Assembly: GCA_023248545.1 (NCBI GenBank)
Contig: JAHFEF010000001.1
Span: 62,001-126,000, forward strand
Direction: 5' to 3'
Length of the DNA: 64,000 bases
Origin: Myxococcales bacterium
Lineage (GTDB): Bacteria > Myxococcota > UBA727 > JABDBI01
In this document: piece after piece, positions 23,781-32,610 of the stretch
How the letters are laid out: each line of letters starts with the position of its first letter
How positions within the stretch are numbered: the first letter of the stretch is position 1
The notes under the pieces: model-generated
What the model saw: the letters and a program-made list of their open reading frames with translations, nothing else
The model's database searches: none
What the model was told of the DNA's origin: nothing
Translations under genes and position numbers: made by a program

Positions 23781-25381
23781 AAACGGTTTTTGGAAAGATT
23801 TCGGGACTAAAGGCCTCCAGTGTCTCTGAACTCGAGGCGTTGTATGATTTTAGTACCCCGAGTTCCAGCATGGTCAGCCCCGAGTTGGCCAAAGCTTTGT
23901 GCCATGCTGCTGCCGATTTAGCCCGCATGGTAGGCGTTTTGGTGGACCGAAAGGGGTCTGTTGAATCGGTTGTTTTAGGTGAGCAAACCCAGCTTTATTT
24001 GCCTGAAATCGGTCGTTCGAGGGCCTCAGCCTCTAGGCTGAGGGGCGTTCGGCTGATCGTGGCTAAGCCTAGAAGATCTACGCAGGCGAACTACGAACTC
24101 GATCGCGACTTTATAACAGACTTAGAAAAGCTGCATTTAGATGCCGTATTGCAAATTGAAGTATTGCCCGATGCGGCACCGGGCCGGTGCGTGTCGGGGA
24201 TTCTATCCCCGAAAGCACGCTATCAAACCGAGCAGTATTCGAGTGTAAAAGCGATTAATTTTGATTTTGCTGAGCTCATCGCAGAGCTTGATCGAGCTTT
24301 GGCGCGCGAAGCCCCGAAGACGATTCAAGGTGCTCGCGACCAAGCTGTCTTAGTGGGTGTTTATACAACGCCCAGAAAACAATGGCAGGCTTCTATTAAC
24401 GAGCTGCAAGAATTGGCCCGCACCGCCAAAGTCCAAGTCTTAGACACCGTCGTGCAACAACGCAAAGAAATTGACCCTCGAACGATTGTGGGCAGTGGCA
24501 AATTGGAAGAGCTTTGCCTGCAAGCTTTACATGTTGGCGCTGAAATGCTGATTTTTGATCGCGATTTATCACCGTCACAGCTCAATGCGATTACAGACAT
24601 GACGGACCTGAAAATTCTAGACAGAACCATGCTGATTTTGGATATTTTTGCACAGCGTGCCAAAAGTCGCGCCGGCAAGCTTCAAGTAGAGCTCGCTCAA
24701 CTCCAATATTCGATGCCCAGATTAGCCAAAAAACAAAGTGGATTGTCTAGGCTGACCGGCGGTATTGGCGGCGTGGGTCCTGGTGAAACCAAGTTGGAAT
24801 TGGACAAACGCCGCGCAAAAGACCGAGCAGCCCGGTTGGAAAAAGAAATCGATAAACTTTGTGAGCAGCGAGAACTGACGCGTCAAGGGCGTCAAAATAA
24901 GCAATTCCCCGTGATTGCGCTGGTTGGTTACACCAATGCCGGTAAGTCGACGCTCATGAATAAGCTGACCAAAGCGGATGTGTATGCCGAAAACGCTCTG
25001 TTTGCGACACTAGACCCCACATCACGAAAGCTCAGATTGCCTACGGGCAAAGAAGTGATCTTGGTGGATACCGTCGGGTTTATTCGAGACTTGCCGCAGG
25101 GTTTAATTAATGCTTTCAGGGCGACGCTTGAAGAGTTGCACGAGGCTGATTTGTTGTTACATGTGGTCGATGGCAGTGATCCAGAAGCTGAGCATCATGT
25201 TCAAGTGGTGAATACTATTTTGGACAGCTTAGAACTGGGTGACAAAAAGCGTTTGTTGGTAGTGAATAAATGTGACTTGCTCGACGACCCGATCCAGAGC
25301 CTGATGGCCAAGCGTTTGGATGGAGTGATGATCTCTGCGCAAACAGGTCTGAATCTTCAAGAGTTATTAGGGAGCCTGTGA
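23777..25381 (+). CDS. hflX: GTPase HflX, apparent CTG start
   Basis: A 534-residue ribosome-splitting GTPase. The N-terminal HflX domain (about 1-215) has RKQWQASINELQELA, VVQQRKEIDPRTIVGSGKLE and FDRDLSPSQLNAI. A helical linker (GVGPGETKLELDKRR) precedes the G domain: GYTNAGKST (G1), DTVGFIRDLP (G3) and NKCD (G4). The first ATG/GTG/TTG is TTG 23840, but conserved-looking sequence (VFGKISGLKASSVSELEALYD) continues 21 codons upstream to CTG 23777, which overlaps the yggX stop as CTGA. I therefore place the start there; it would be translationally coupled to yggX. Confidence 0.85.
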   Translation: MKTVFGKISGLKASSVSELEALYDFSTPSSSMVSPELAKALCHAAADLARMVGVLVDRKGSVESVVLGEQTQLYLPEIGRSRASASRLRGVRLIVAKPRRSTQANYELDRDFITDLEKLHLDAVLQIEVLPDAAPGRCVSGILSPKARYQTEQYSSVKAINFDFAELIAELDRALAREAPKTIQGARDQAVLVGVYTTPRKQWQASINELQELARTAKVQVLDTVVQQRKEIDPRTIVGSGKLEELCLQALHVGAEMLIFDRDLSPSQLNAITDMTDLKILDRTMLILDIFAQRAKSRAGKLQVELAQLQYSMPRLAKKQSGLSRLTGGIGGVGPGETKLELDKRRAKDRAARLEKEIDKLCEQRELTRQGRQNKQFPVIALVGYTNAGKSTLMNKLTKADVYAENALFATLDPTSRKLRLPTGKEVILVDTVGFIRDLPQGLINAFRATLEELHEADLLLHVVDGSDPEAEHHVQVVNTILDSLELGDKKRLLVVNKCDLLDDPIQSLMAKRLDGVMISAQTGLNLQELLGSL

Positions 25382-27109
25382 AGCGGGGCGGTGATTGCCA
25401 GGTCTCTTTCTATGAAATGGCCTCCTGGGCCTCGGCTGTGCGACGTCACAAATGAGCGTTTCTGTCACTCCAGACGGTCTGGGCTGGCCGTGTACGGCCG
25501 CTTTGATTTGTTCGGCCACTTCCGTGTCAACTTCCAAATGTGAACTGGTGTCTCGTAGGTTGCCTGAACCTGTAAAGTGACCCAGGTCGATTTTGGAGAT
25601 CTCACTCACATGATTTGCCAGCGCCGTTAAGTCTTGAAAGCCATCTTGGCGCCCCAGCGTGATATAAATTTGTTTGAATGCAGGAGCCGGCTCTGGTCTG
25701 GGTTCACGTCTGGGCCGCTGCTCAGGTCGATGTTGTGGTTTTTGCGTGGCTGTGCCTGCCGACCTGTCCACCGACCTGTCCGCCGAAGCCTTGGCGTAGG
25801 TGGAAGCCTTGGCGGAGGCTTGGGAAAAATGCGATCGCATTAAGAAAGCGAGAATTTCGCTCAAGTCGGGTCTGCCCAACATGCTGGCTGCAATCGGCCG
25901 GTATTGACTGATTTCAACGCCATCGGCATGTTCGGTTAAGAGCGTCGCCAAGCGCTCGCCCTGCATCCATAAAATCTCGGAGTCCGGTGGCATGGCGACT
26001 TCTTCATAATCGACCCCAAAAGATTTCTTGAGTTGGTCGAGCAATAAGCTGTCTTTACCACGAATTAAACTCACGGCCGTGCCGAGTTGACCCATGCGGC
26101 CCGTTCGGCCAGTTCTATGTACATAGCTTTCGGGATTATCTGGCAACTCATAGTTGAACACATGCGTGAGGCCATGAATATCAATGCCTCGGGCAGCAAT
26201 ATCCGTCGCGATTAAAATTTCAAGCTGGCCACTTTTAATCTCGTGCATGACTTTTTCACGCGCACCTTGGCTCATGTCACCATTGAGAGCCCTTGCCTGC
26301 AACGAAAAGCGCTTGAGATAGTTTTCTAAAAGTTCAGTCTCGTCCTTGGTGTTGCAAAAAATAATCGCCCGTTTGGGTTTGTGGAATTCGAGGGCATAGA
26401 GTAAATTGCGCGACTTGGTCTGAGCTTCGTTTTCAATGTGAATCACATGTCTGACAGACTCGGCCGTGATTTGATCCGAGCTGAGCTGAATGGTTTGTGG
26501 ATCTCGTGCGATCTGGCCCAAGCTTTGCTCGATGACCCACGGCAGCGTTGCTGAGAACAAGAGAGTCTGTCTTTCTTTTGGGGTTTGGGCGAGCAGATAA
26601 GTCACGTCGTCCCAAAATCCCATCGAAAGCATTTCGTCGGCTTCATCTAAGACAGCCGTCTTGATTTTCGAGAGATCCAAAATATGGCGCTGAAATAAAT
26701 CTTTTACACGACCGGGTGTGCCGACAATAATTTGAGCGCCGGCTTTCAGGGCTGCTATTTGAGCCTCAAACGATGCACCGCCGTAGATGGCCGTGACTTG
26801 AATTTGGGCATGGTGGCCCAGGCGGCTGCATTCTTGCGCGACCTGTTTGGCCAGTTCACGGGTGGGTGCGAGTACGAGTACCTGGGGATGGGGGTTGGGC
26901 GTTACTTGGGTTAAAATGGGGAGGCAAAAAGCAGTTGTTTTGCCTGAACCTGTGTGGCTTTGTACGACGAGATCTTGGCGATTTTGAATCGGTGTAAATA
27001 CTTCGTTTTGAACGAAAGTGGGGTGTGCGTATCCCAAATCTTTGAGACCGAGGGTGAGTTCGGGCGAAAGTTTGAACTGATCATAGCTGCCTTGAAATAA
27101 TGCATTCAT
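25367..27109 (-). CDS. DEAD-box RNA helicase with C-terminal RNA-binding domain
   Basis: A 580-residue cold-shock-type helicase (DeaD/DbpA group). Seen are the Q motif (LGYAHPTFVQNEVF), SHTGSGKTTAF, APTRELAKQ, TPGRVKD, DEADEML, SAT, RGIDIHGL and HRTGRTGRMG. A C-terminal DbpA-like domain (IYITLGRQDGFQDL, then VSEISKIDLGHF) and a basic Arg/Pro tail follow. Between the helicase core and this domain lies a low-complexity insert with YAKASADRSVDRSAG, coded by two pairs of short direct repeats. It would unwind rRNA or mRNA structure. Its end overlaps hflX by 15 bases. Confidence 0.92.
   Translation of the reverse strand: MNALFQGSYDQFKLSPELTLGLKDLGYAHPTFVQNEVFTPIQNRQDLVVQSHTGSGKTTAFCLPILTQVTPNPHPQVLVLAPTRELAKQVAQECSRLGHHAQIQVTAIYGGASFEAQIAALKAGAQIIVGTPGRVKDLFQRHILDLSKIKTAVLDEADEMLSMGFWDDVTYLLAQTPKERQTLLFSATLPWVIEQSLGQIARDPQTIQLSSDQITAESVRHVIHIENEAQTKSRNLLYALEFHKPKRAIIFCNTKDETELLENYLKRFSLQARALNGDMSQGAREKVMHEIKSGQLEILIATDIAARGIDIHGLTHVFNYELPDNPESYVHRTGRTGRMGQLGTAVSLIRGKDSLLLDQLKKSFGVDYEEVAMPPDSEILWMQGERLATLLTEHADGVEISQYRPIAASMLGRPDLSEILAFLMRSHFSQASAKASTYAKASADRSVDRSAGTATQKPQHRPEQRPRREPRPEPAPAFKQIYITLGRQDGFQDLTALANHVSEISKIDLGHFTGSGNLRDTSSHLEVDTEVAEQIKAAVHGQPRPSGVTETLICDVAQPRPRRPFHRKRPGNHRPASQAP
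25759..25822. repeat. Short repetitive insert inside the helicase gene
   Basis: Two copies of CCGACCTGTCC and two of AAGCCTTGGCG lie within 64 bases, giving a Lys/Ala/Ser/Asp-rich stretch in the protein linker. This looks like a small repeat element that entered the gene in frame, similar in kind to protein-coding palindromic elements known elsewhere. No other copy is visible in this window. Confidence 0.5.
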
Positions 27110-27149
27110 GTCTGTCGCTTTAGCATACTAAGAGAGGTTTGTTATTTTT

Positions 27150-27989
27150 TTGATACGCCAGGCCAGGTTGGAGGATGTTAAGAGTCTGCAACGGCTTGCC
27201 GTCTTGCTCAACAGCACTAATCTGCCGGATGAGCCAGCAGGCATTGAAGAAATCTTGAGGCAATCTTGCGATTCTTTCGGGGGCAAGATTCAAAATCCGT
27301 TTGAGCGCTTGTATGTCTTTGTTCTGGAAGATAACCAAACGAAGCAAGTCATTGGCAGCAGTCAGATCATTGCGCAGCATGGAACACCTGATTTGCCGCA
27401 CATTTTTTTTCAAATTGAGAATCTGACGTGTCACTCTGAAACTCTCCAGCAGACTTTTGACCAAAAAATCTTAACACTGGGGTTTAATTCAGAGGGCGTG
27501 ACGGAAGTTGGGGGTTTGGTTTTGGATCCGGCTTATCGTCATGTGCCACAAAAACTGGGCCGGGCTTTAAGCTTGGTGCGTTTTTGGTTCATTCAGCACA
27601 ATAAAAAATTATTTAGAGAGACGCTGTTGGCTGAGCTGCTGCCACCTTTTGACAGCGCTGGGCAGTCCCCTCTCTGGAATGCCATTGGCCGACATTTTAT
27701 GACGCTGTCATACCATGAGGCAGATCATTTATCTCGTAAACAAAAAGAGTTTATCGAGACGCTTTTCCCAAGTTATCCAATTTATGTTTCGTTGTTGCCC
27801 CAAGATGCTCAGGCTGTGATTGGGCAAGTGGGCGAAGGAAGTCGGCCGGCAGCGCATTTATTATCAAAACTTGGATTTAGATTTGAGAATCGCGTTGACC
27901 CGTTTGACGGCGGGCCACATTTTGAGATGCAAACGGCCAATTTGGGGTCAATCGAATTAGATTCAGAAGTTCGAGTTGAGATTACTTGA
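27150..27989 (+). CDS. astA: Arginine N-succinyltransferase family protein
   Basis: A 279-residue GNAT-like protein matching AstA: IRQARLEDVKSLQRLA start, VIGSSQIIAQHG, EVGGLVLDPAYR, HFMTLSYHEADHLS and a FDGGPHFE ending. AstA transfers succinyl from succinyl-CoA to arginine, the first step of the AST degradation pathway. It is about 60 residues shorter than E. coli AstA, and no other ast genes are present, so the enzyme may be a related acyltransferase. The start is TTG 27150 with AGAGG about 12 bases upstream. It faces the arginine operon, overlapping its last gene by 8 bases. Confidence 0.82.
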   Translation: MIRQARLEDVKSLQRLAVLLNSTNLPDEPAGIEEILRQSCDSFGGKIQNPFERLYVFVLEDNQTKQVIGSSQIIAQHGTPDLPHIFFQIENLTCHSETLQQTFDQKILTLGFNSEGVTEVGGLVLDPAYRHVPQKLGRALSLVRFWFIQHNKKLFRETLLAELLPPFDSAGQSPLWNAIGRHFMTLSYHEADHLSRKQKEFIETLFPSYPIYVSLLPQDAQAVIGQVGEGSRPAAHLLSKLGFRFENRVDPFDGGPHFEMQTANLGSIELDSEVRVEIT

Positions 27990-28665
27990 GCGCCACACGC
28001 AAGCCTAACAACAACACCAGGCCTGAGAATACAGCGCAGGCGCCACCCCAGAACCAATAGGGCAGCCAAAGTACATTGGCAATCTGAGCGACATCCGAAG
28101 GCATCACGCCCTCAGCAGTATAAGCCACCGGCGTAAATAAATAATCAGCGCGCGAAAATACGCTGAGCGATAGCTGCAGTGAGAAAAACACGAGTGCTGC
28201 TTGGGCCAACCAGCCTGTTCTCTGTTGAGCCAGCCACAAGTAAATGGCAGCGAGGCAACCGACAAAAATCCACCCAAAAGAGTTTCGAACCCACAAAAAT
28301 TCACTGGCGATCAAGAAGGCACCTAGCACGGAGAATGCCAGCCTGGCCAAGGCTTCTTTGCGAGATAAAACAAAGCCCAGCGCAGCTGCACAAGCAGGAC
28401 CTAGTAAGCCACCGGCTGATACCAACGCGGATGCAAACCGATTGGAATAGCCGCCAATTTGGGCCACGCCAGATCCGTTCGACCACATTTGAAATGAGTT
28501 AAAATTTCCGCCGACCGCCAATGCCGTTAGCCCATGGCCCATTTCGTGCACCATTGTAGAAAGCATCAACAATGGGTAAGCCACGAAAGACCCAAACGGG
28601 ATCACATAGAGCCCGAAAGTAATCAGCGTGCTGAGAGCGAGAAACCATTTGACGCCTGTTTTCAC
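27982..28665 (-). CDS. M50-type membrane metalloprotease-like protein
   Basis: A 227-residue polytopic membrane protein with six or so hydrophobic segments and HEMGH at residues 40-44 (MVHEMGHGLTALAVGG), the zinc-binding HExxH inside a membrane helix typical of the M50 B family. The second zinc ligand motif of site-2 proteases (NxxPxxxxD) is not obvious. It is the last gene of the arg operon, overlapping the DUF2007 gene by 4 bases; its relation to arginine is unclear. Confidence 0.7.
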   Translation of the reverse strand: MKTGVKWFLALSTLITFGLYVIPFGSFVAYPLLMLSTMVHEMGHGLTALAVGGNFNSFQMWSNGSGVAQIGGYSNRFASALVSAGGLLGPACAAALGFVLSRKEALARLAFSVLGAFLIASEFLWVRNSFGWIFVGCLAAIYLWLAQQRTGWLAQAALVFFSLQLSLSVFSRADYLFTPVAYTAEGVMPSDVAQIANVLWLPYWFWGGACAVFSGLVLLLGLRVALK

Positions 28666-28892
28666 AGAAACATGCCTGTATCAGTGATGACTTTGTCTAA
28701 GCGTGCGTTTGCAATGAGTTCGATGGCTTTTTGGCGCGACTTGGCCGGGGCAAAAATTGTGAATTCAACGCCGGTGGGTATCTGGGGTAAGTTTTGGGTT
28801 GCCTGCAATTTGGCCTCGATTCCTTCGCCTTCAAGAAAGCTGACGATTCGTTCGCCCTCTATCTCACTGGACGGTGCGTAGATTTCAATCAT
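28662..28892 (-). CDS. DUF2007 domain protein
   Basis: A 76-residue protein with the putative-signal-transducing DUF2007 pattern: IEIYAPSSEIEGERIVSFLEGEGIEA, then VEFTIFAPAKSRQKAIELI. The fold is ACT/PII-like and often fused or linked to other modules. Start ATG 28892 is chosen because GGGAGGGG lies just upstream. It overlaps the M50 protease start by 4 bases, so the two proteins may work together. Confidence 0.78.
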   Translation of the reverse strand: MIEIYAPSSEIEGERIVSFLEGEGIEAKLQATQNLPQIPTGVEFTIFAPAKSRQKAIELIANARLDKVITDTGMFL

Positions 28893-28922
28893 GGTCCCCT
28901 CCCGTTCATAGCCTAGCACTAT

Positions 28923-29321
28923 TCATGTAAATTTTTCCAGAAGGGCTTTTTGAATCTGGTTTTGGGCTTTTAAGTCTCGAATCGCAATCAAGACCGTATC
29001 GTCCCCTGCAACGGTTCCCACCAGGCCGTCCAAGTCAAGCGCATCGATTTCGGCGGCGATGGCAGAGGCACGTCCAGGCAGTGTTTTAATGACCAACAGG
29101 TTCGGACCGGCCGGAACAATTCGGATCGCCGCATGGGTGCCTGGCAGTTGGTAGACCCCGTGGGCTTTCTTGACCCCTAGGCGATTCAGATCTCTCGAGA
29201 GTGTTGCCTGGGTATTTTCAACGCCCCTTTGTTCGAGGGCTTCCAGCAAGGCTTCGTGGCTCTCAAAAGGCTGCGTTTTGAGTAACGAGATCAGGTGGTG
29301 AATGCGCTCGGCTTGTTTCAT
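28923..29321 (-). CDS. argR: Arginine repressor ArgR
   Basis: A 132-residue protein. The N-terminal winged-helix (about 1-65) has ENTQATLSRDLNRLGVKK, the ArgR recognition helix; the C-terminal hexamer domain has GTVAGDDTVLIA with the aspartates that bind arginine. It is encoded inside the operon it most likely controls (argG-argH-transporter-argR) and lies 2 bases after the ATPase gene. Full length matches the family. It should sense cytosolic arginine and repress biosynthesis and uptake. Confidence 0.93.
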   Translation of the reverse strand: MKQAERIHHLISLLKTQPFESHEALLEALEQRGVENTQATLSRDLNRLGVKKAHGVYQLPGTHAAIRIVPAGPNLLVIKTLPGRASAIAAEIDALDLDGLVGTVAGDDTVLIAIRDLKAQNQIQKALLEKFT

Positions 29322-29323
29322 AG

Positions 29324-30010
29324 TCAGTGCTGCATGTACTGCTGGATTCGAGACCCAGACTCTTCGATAATTTTGCCCGATTCCATAAAATAGCCTCGAT
29401 CAAAAATACTCCTGGCAAAAGACATGTCGTGCGTAGAAATAGCAATCGAGACACCTTTTTGAAGCAAGAGCTTCAAGATATCTCGCAATTTACCCGTGCT
29501 TTCTGGATCTAACGCCGAAGTCGGCTCGTCTAGCAATAAAGCTTGCGCGTCCATGCAGAGTGCTCGCGCGATCGCGACACGTTGAGTCTGGCCCCCCGAG
29601 AGTTCGTGGGGCTTTCGGGAGCCCAAGTGGGCAATTTCGAGTGCGTTTAATAATTCTTGCGCTTTTTGTTCGGCTTCTTCAAACGATCGTCCCAGCACGA
29701 GGCGCTGAGGCTGCATGCAGTTTTGCAACACGGTCATATGGGGAAATAAATTAAATTGCTGTGCAACAAACCCAATGGCTCGGACGCGATCAGGCCTAGA
29801 TAAAAGTTTGATCGGCTTTTCTTCAAAACAAATTTCGCCTGCATAGCTTGAGTTTAAATTTGCGATGCATCGCAATAGGGAGGTTTTTCCGGAGCCGCTT
29901 TTGCCTAAAAACAGTGTCACTCGGCCTTTTGGGATTTCAAACGAAATATCGGACAACGCCAAGTTGGATTGGTATTTTAAATAAATATTTTTGCCGGTGA
30001 TTAAATTCAT
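29324..30010 (-). CDS. Polar amino-acid ABC transporter ATPase
   Basis: A 228-residue ABC ATPase of the GlnQ/ArtP/HisP class: LGKSGSGKTSLLRC (Walker A), VAQQFNLFPHMTVLQN (Q-loop), LSGGQTQRVAIARAL (signature), LLLDEPTSALDPE (Walker B) and ISTHDMSFA (H loop). It overlaps the permease gene by 4 bases and precedes argR by 2 bases. Together with the permease and lipoprotein it should import arginine or a related basic amino acid, judged from its place among arg genes. Confidence 0.9.
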   Translation of the reverse strand: MNLITGKNIYLKYQSNLALSDISFEIPKGRVTLFLGKSGSGKTSLLRCIANLNSSYAGEICFEEKPIKLLSRPDRVRAIGFVAQQFNLFPHMTVLQNCMQPQRLVLGRSFEEAEQKAQELLNALEIAHLGSRKPHELSGGQTQRVAIARALCMDAQALLLDEPTSALDPESTGKLRDILKLLLQKGVSIAISTHDMSFARSIFDRGYFMESGKIIEESGSRIQQYMQH

Positions 30011-30642
30011 ATTTTTCGCTCCAGCTGCTTCGTGAACATCGCGACGACCGTGGTCATGGTCAAATAAATCAGAGCCGTCATGCCATAGACTTCCATCGGC
30101 CTCAGTTCTCTCGCGACGATGTCTCGGCTGGCTTTCATGAGTTCGGGGACGCCAATAAATAACAAAATGCTGCTTTCTTTAATTAAAGTCGAGAATTCGT
30201 TGGTGATGGCCGGCAGGGCATTCTTGATCGCCTGTGGCAGAATAATATGTTGTAAAGTTTGAGTTCGGTTATAACCCAGGGTCTCAGCTGCTTCCCATTG
30301 CCCCACAGGGATGGCGTTAATGCTGCCTCGAATAATTTCGGACAGATAGGCCGACGAGTTTAAACCCAGTGCTGTGACACCGGCGGCCAGGGGTGGAATA
30401 TCCACCTGCAGTAGCTCGGGGAGGGCAAAATAAACGATCAAAAGCTGCACAAAAATCGGTGTTCCCCGAATCACGGCAACATAGAGATCGATCAGCTGAG
30501 CAATGCCGGGCTGTCTTAATCGCTGGCTGTTAAAGACACCGAGTAAGAGGCCACCTAAAATGCCAAAAATAGCACCCAATGCGCTGGCCTCGAGTGTAAT
30601 CAACGAGGCTTTGAGTAGGAGGGGGAGTACCGAGTCGATCAT
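30007..30642 (-). CDS. Polar amino-acid ABC transporter permease
   Basis: A 211-residue inner-membrane permease with five membrane helices. The EAA loop is QWEAAETLGYNRTQTLQHIILPQAIKNALP, the ATPase-docking motif of the HisM/GlnP/ArtQ family. GTPIFVQLLIVYF is the conserved helix 3. Only one permease gene is found, so the channel is probably a homodimer. It overlaps the binding-protein gene and the ATPase gene by 4 bases each. Confidence 0.9.
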   Translation of the reverse strand: MIDSVLPLLLKASLITLEASALGAIFGILGGLLLGVFNSQRLRQPGIAQLIDLYVAVIRGTPIFVQLLIVYFALPELLQVDIPPLAAGVTALGLNSSAYLSEIIRGSINAIPVGQWEAAETLGYNRTQTLQHIILPQAIKNALPAITNEFSTLIKESSILLFIGVPELMKASRDIVARELRPMEVYGMTALIYLTMTTVVAMFTKQLERKI

Positions 30643-31385
30643 TGTTTATGCAACCATTTCTTTTCGAGTTGATCTGAGAGTCCGCTCTTTTTGATACTAT
30701 CTAAAGCGGTTTGGATTTCTTGCGCAAGCTTTGTGTTTGATTTTTTGATGCCGATGCCATTGCCCAGGTTCCAGGCTGACTCTGGCAATGGGATCTCGAT
30801 GGCCTTGATATGGGGTTGTTTCGGGAGCAGGTCTCTCAAAATATGAGGCTCTACGAATGCCGCGGCGGATTTTCCATACTGGATATCCAGGACCAATTCA
30901 GGTGTTGAATCGAGCGCTTTTGAGGTGATATCTTGGACTGTATCGAGATAGTTTTGCATCCAGGTTCCAGACTGGACCGCGATGGTTTTGTTTTTCAGCT
31001 GCTCAATACCGACAGGTTTTTTGTTCCAGAATAGCAAGTAATAGGATTTGATGGGCTCACCTTGATAAGGCAGCAGGGTGATTTCTTTTTGTCGAGTCGG
31101 CGTAATTGACATCCCAGACAATACAAAATCGCATTTGCCTTGTTCGAGGCCCAAAATTAACGAATCAAAGGCCATTTCTTTGATCACGAGCTTCTTTTTT
31201 AATTGCTGTGTAATTGCCTCGGCCATGTCGACATCAAACCCGACGGGTTTTCCGTTGGAGTCGATGCTTTCATAGGGAGGGTAGGTGGGATTGGTGCACA
31301 TGACCAAGCTGTCTGAAGGCTTGCTGTTTTTTAAGCAGCCAACACAAAGCATAGACACAGCGAGAAGGGCATAGATTTTAGTCAT
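30639..31385 (-). CDS. Amino-acid ABC transporter substrate-binding lipoprotein
   Basis: A 248-residue family 3 solute-binding protein. MTKIYALLAVSMLCVGC is a lipoprotein signal with a Cys after VG. It is followed by MCTNPTYPPYESIDSNGKPVGFDVDMAEAI (the family signature region), then SGMSITPTRQKEI and VQSGTWMQNYL. It would bind an amino acid in the periplasm and deliver it to the permease. ATG 31385 is used: it overlaps the argH stop by 8 bases and AGGA lies 9 bases upstream. The frame is open 43 codons farther inside argH but lacks a leader. Confidence 0.87.
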   Translation of the reverse strand: MTKIYALLAVSMLCVGCLKNSKPSDSLVMCTNPTYPPYESIDSNGKPVGFDVDMAEAITQQLKKKLVIKEMAFDSLILGLEQGKCDFVLSGMSITPTRQKEITLLPYQGEPIKSYYLLFWNKKPVGIEQLKNKTIAVQSGTWMQNYLDTVQDITSKALDSTPELVLDIQYGKSAAAFVEPHILRDLLPKQPHIKAIEIPLPESAWNLGNGIGIKKSNTKLAQEIQTALDSIKKSGLSDQLEKKWLHKQ

Positions 31386-32610
31386 AATTTTTAGTCCTAA
31401 TATTCTGAATGGGATCTTGATGTGGGGCATCGTTTGGATTTTGAGCCACTTGTTGATAGGCCGTTCTAAAGGGGATTCCTTGAGCGACGAGTTCCATGAC
31501 CCAATCGGTTGCAAATAACTCGGGTTTAAAAGCTGCCACGCACTTGTCCAAATGCACTTCCAGTTTCTCGATCGTGTGTGTCATGACCCAGAGAGACTCT
31601 TTTGTAATTTGAGTGCTCTGCATGAAGGGTCTCTTGGTTTCCTGAAAGTCTCGATTGTAGCCAGATATCAGTGGCCTAATAATTTCTAAAATAATATTCA
31701 GGTTGCCCTGGACGGTAGCGGCTTTGGCTCGAATTAACTCAAGTCCATCTGGGTTTTTCTTCTGGGGCATGAGGCTGCTGCCAGAGCAGAGTTCTTTTGG
31801 GAGCGACACATAACCGAGTTCTGGAAGGCTAAAAAATATTAAGTCATTGGCAGCTTTACTTAAGGTGAGCATGATTTGGGTGTAAGCACTCAAAGCCATG
31901 GATTCCCATTTGCCTCGAGAGTTTGCGCAATACAAAACATTGTGTTGGACTTTCTCAAAGCCGAGTGTGTCTGATACAAACTGTCTATCGAGGGGCAGCG
32001 ATACCCCAAAACTGGACGCTGAGCCTAAGGGACACTGATCGATAATTTTGAGCGCTGCTTGCAAAAATATCACGTCGTCTTGCAAGGATGCACTCATTGC
32101 CCCGGCCCAAAGGCCCAAAGACGCCGGCATGGCCAGTTGCATGTGTGTTCTGCCTGGAATGGGCGTTTCTCGGTGTGCTTTGGCAAAAGCATTTAAAGAT
32201 TTGACGAGCTCTTGTGCCGCTTCGAGTATTTGTCCGATTTCATCTTTGGCAAAAAGTTTCAGAGCGACTAGAACCTGGTCGTTTCGAGATCTTCCGGTGT
32301 GAATCTTTCGACCGGCATCCCCGTAGTGCTCTATGAGATAGGTCTCAATGGCCGTGTGACAATCTTCTTGTGATCTTTCAATCTTAAACTTGCCTTGTTC
32401 CCAGAGAGACATAATCTCTTGCAAACCCATTTCAAGATCTCGTAGTTCTTGGGTCGTTAGAATGCCGATTTTGTGCAGCATCTTGGCATGCGCCAAGCTT
32501 GCCACGCAATCGTATTGAACGAGCTTTTGGTCCAGCGAGTAGTCATCTGAAACGGTATAGTTTTCGATGACGGCGTCTAAGTTGTAGCCTTTGTTCCAGA
32601 GTTTAGTCAT
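31378..32610 (-). CDS. argH: Argininosuccinate lyase
   Basis: Splits argininosuccinate into arginine and fumarate. The fumarase/aspartase-superfamily signature is GSSLMPQKKNPDGLELIR (catalytic Ser in the flexible loop). The substrate regions are HTGRSRNDQV and PGRTHMQLAMPASLG. At 410 residues it is about 50 shorter at the C-terminus than the E. coli enzyme, which may be normal for its branch. ATG 32610 has GGAGG 5 bases upstream and overlaps the argG stop by 8 bases. Confidence 0.93.
   Translation of the reverse strand: MTKLWNKGYNLDAVIENYTVSDDYSLDQKLVQYDCVASLAHAKMLHKIGILTTQELRDLEMGLQEIMSLWEQGKFKIERSQEDCHTAIETYLIEHYGDAGRKIHTGRSRNDQVLVALKLFAKDEIGQILEAAQELVKSLNAFAKAHRETPIPGRTHMQLAMPASLGLWAGAMSASLQDDVIFLQAALKIIDQCPLGSASSFGVSLPLDRQFVSDTLGFEKVQHNVLYCANSRGKWESMALSAYTQIMLTLSKAANDLIFFSLPELGYVSLPKELCSGSSLMPQKKNPDGLELIRAKAATVQGNLNIILEIIRPLISGYNRDFQETKRPFMQSTQITKESLWVMTHTIEKLEVHLDKCVAAFKPELFATDWVMELVAQGIPFRTAYQQVAQNPNDAPHQDPIQNIRTKNYD

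Noticed and set aside
27120-27464. Antisense 114-codon frame in astA
   Set aside because: Shadow of astA, which has clear family motifs on the plus strand.
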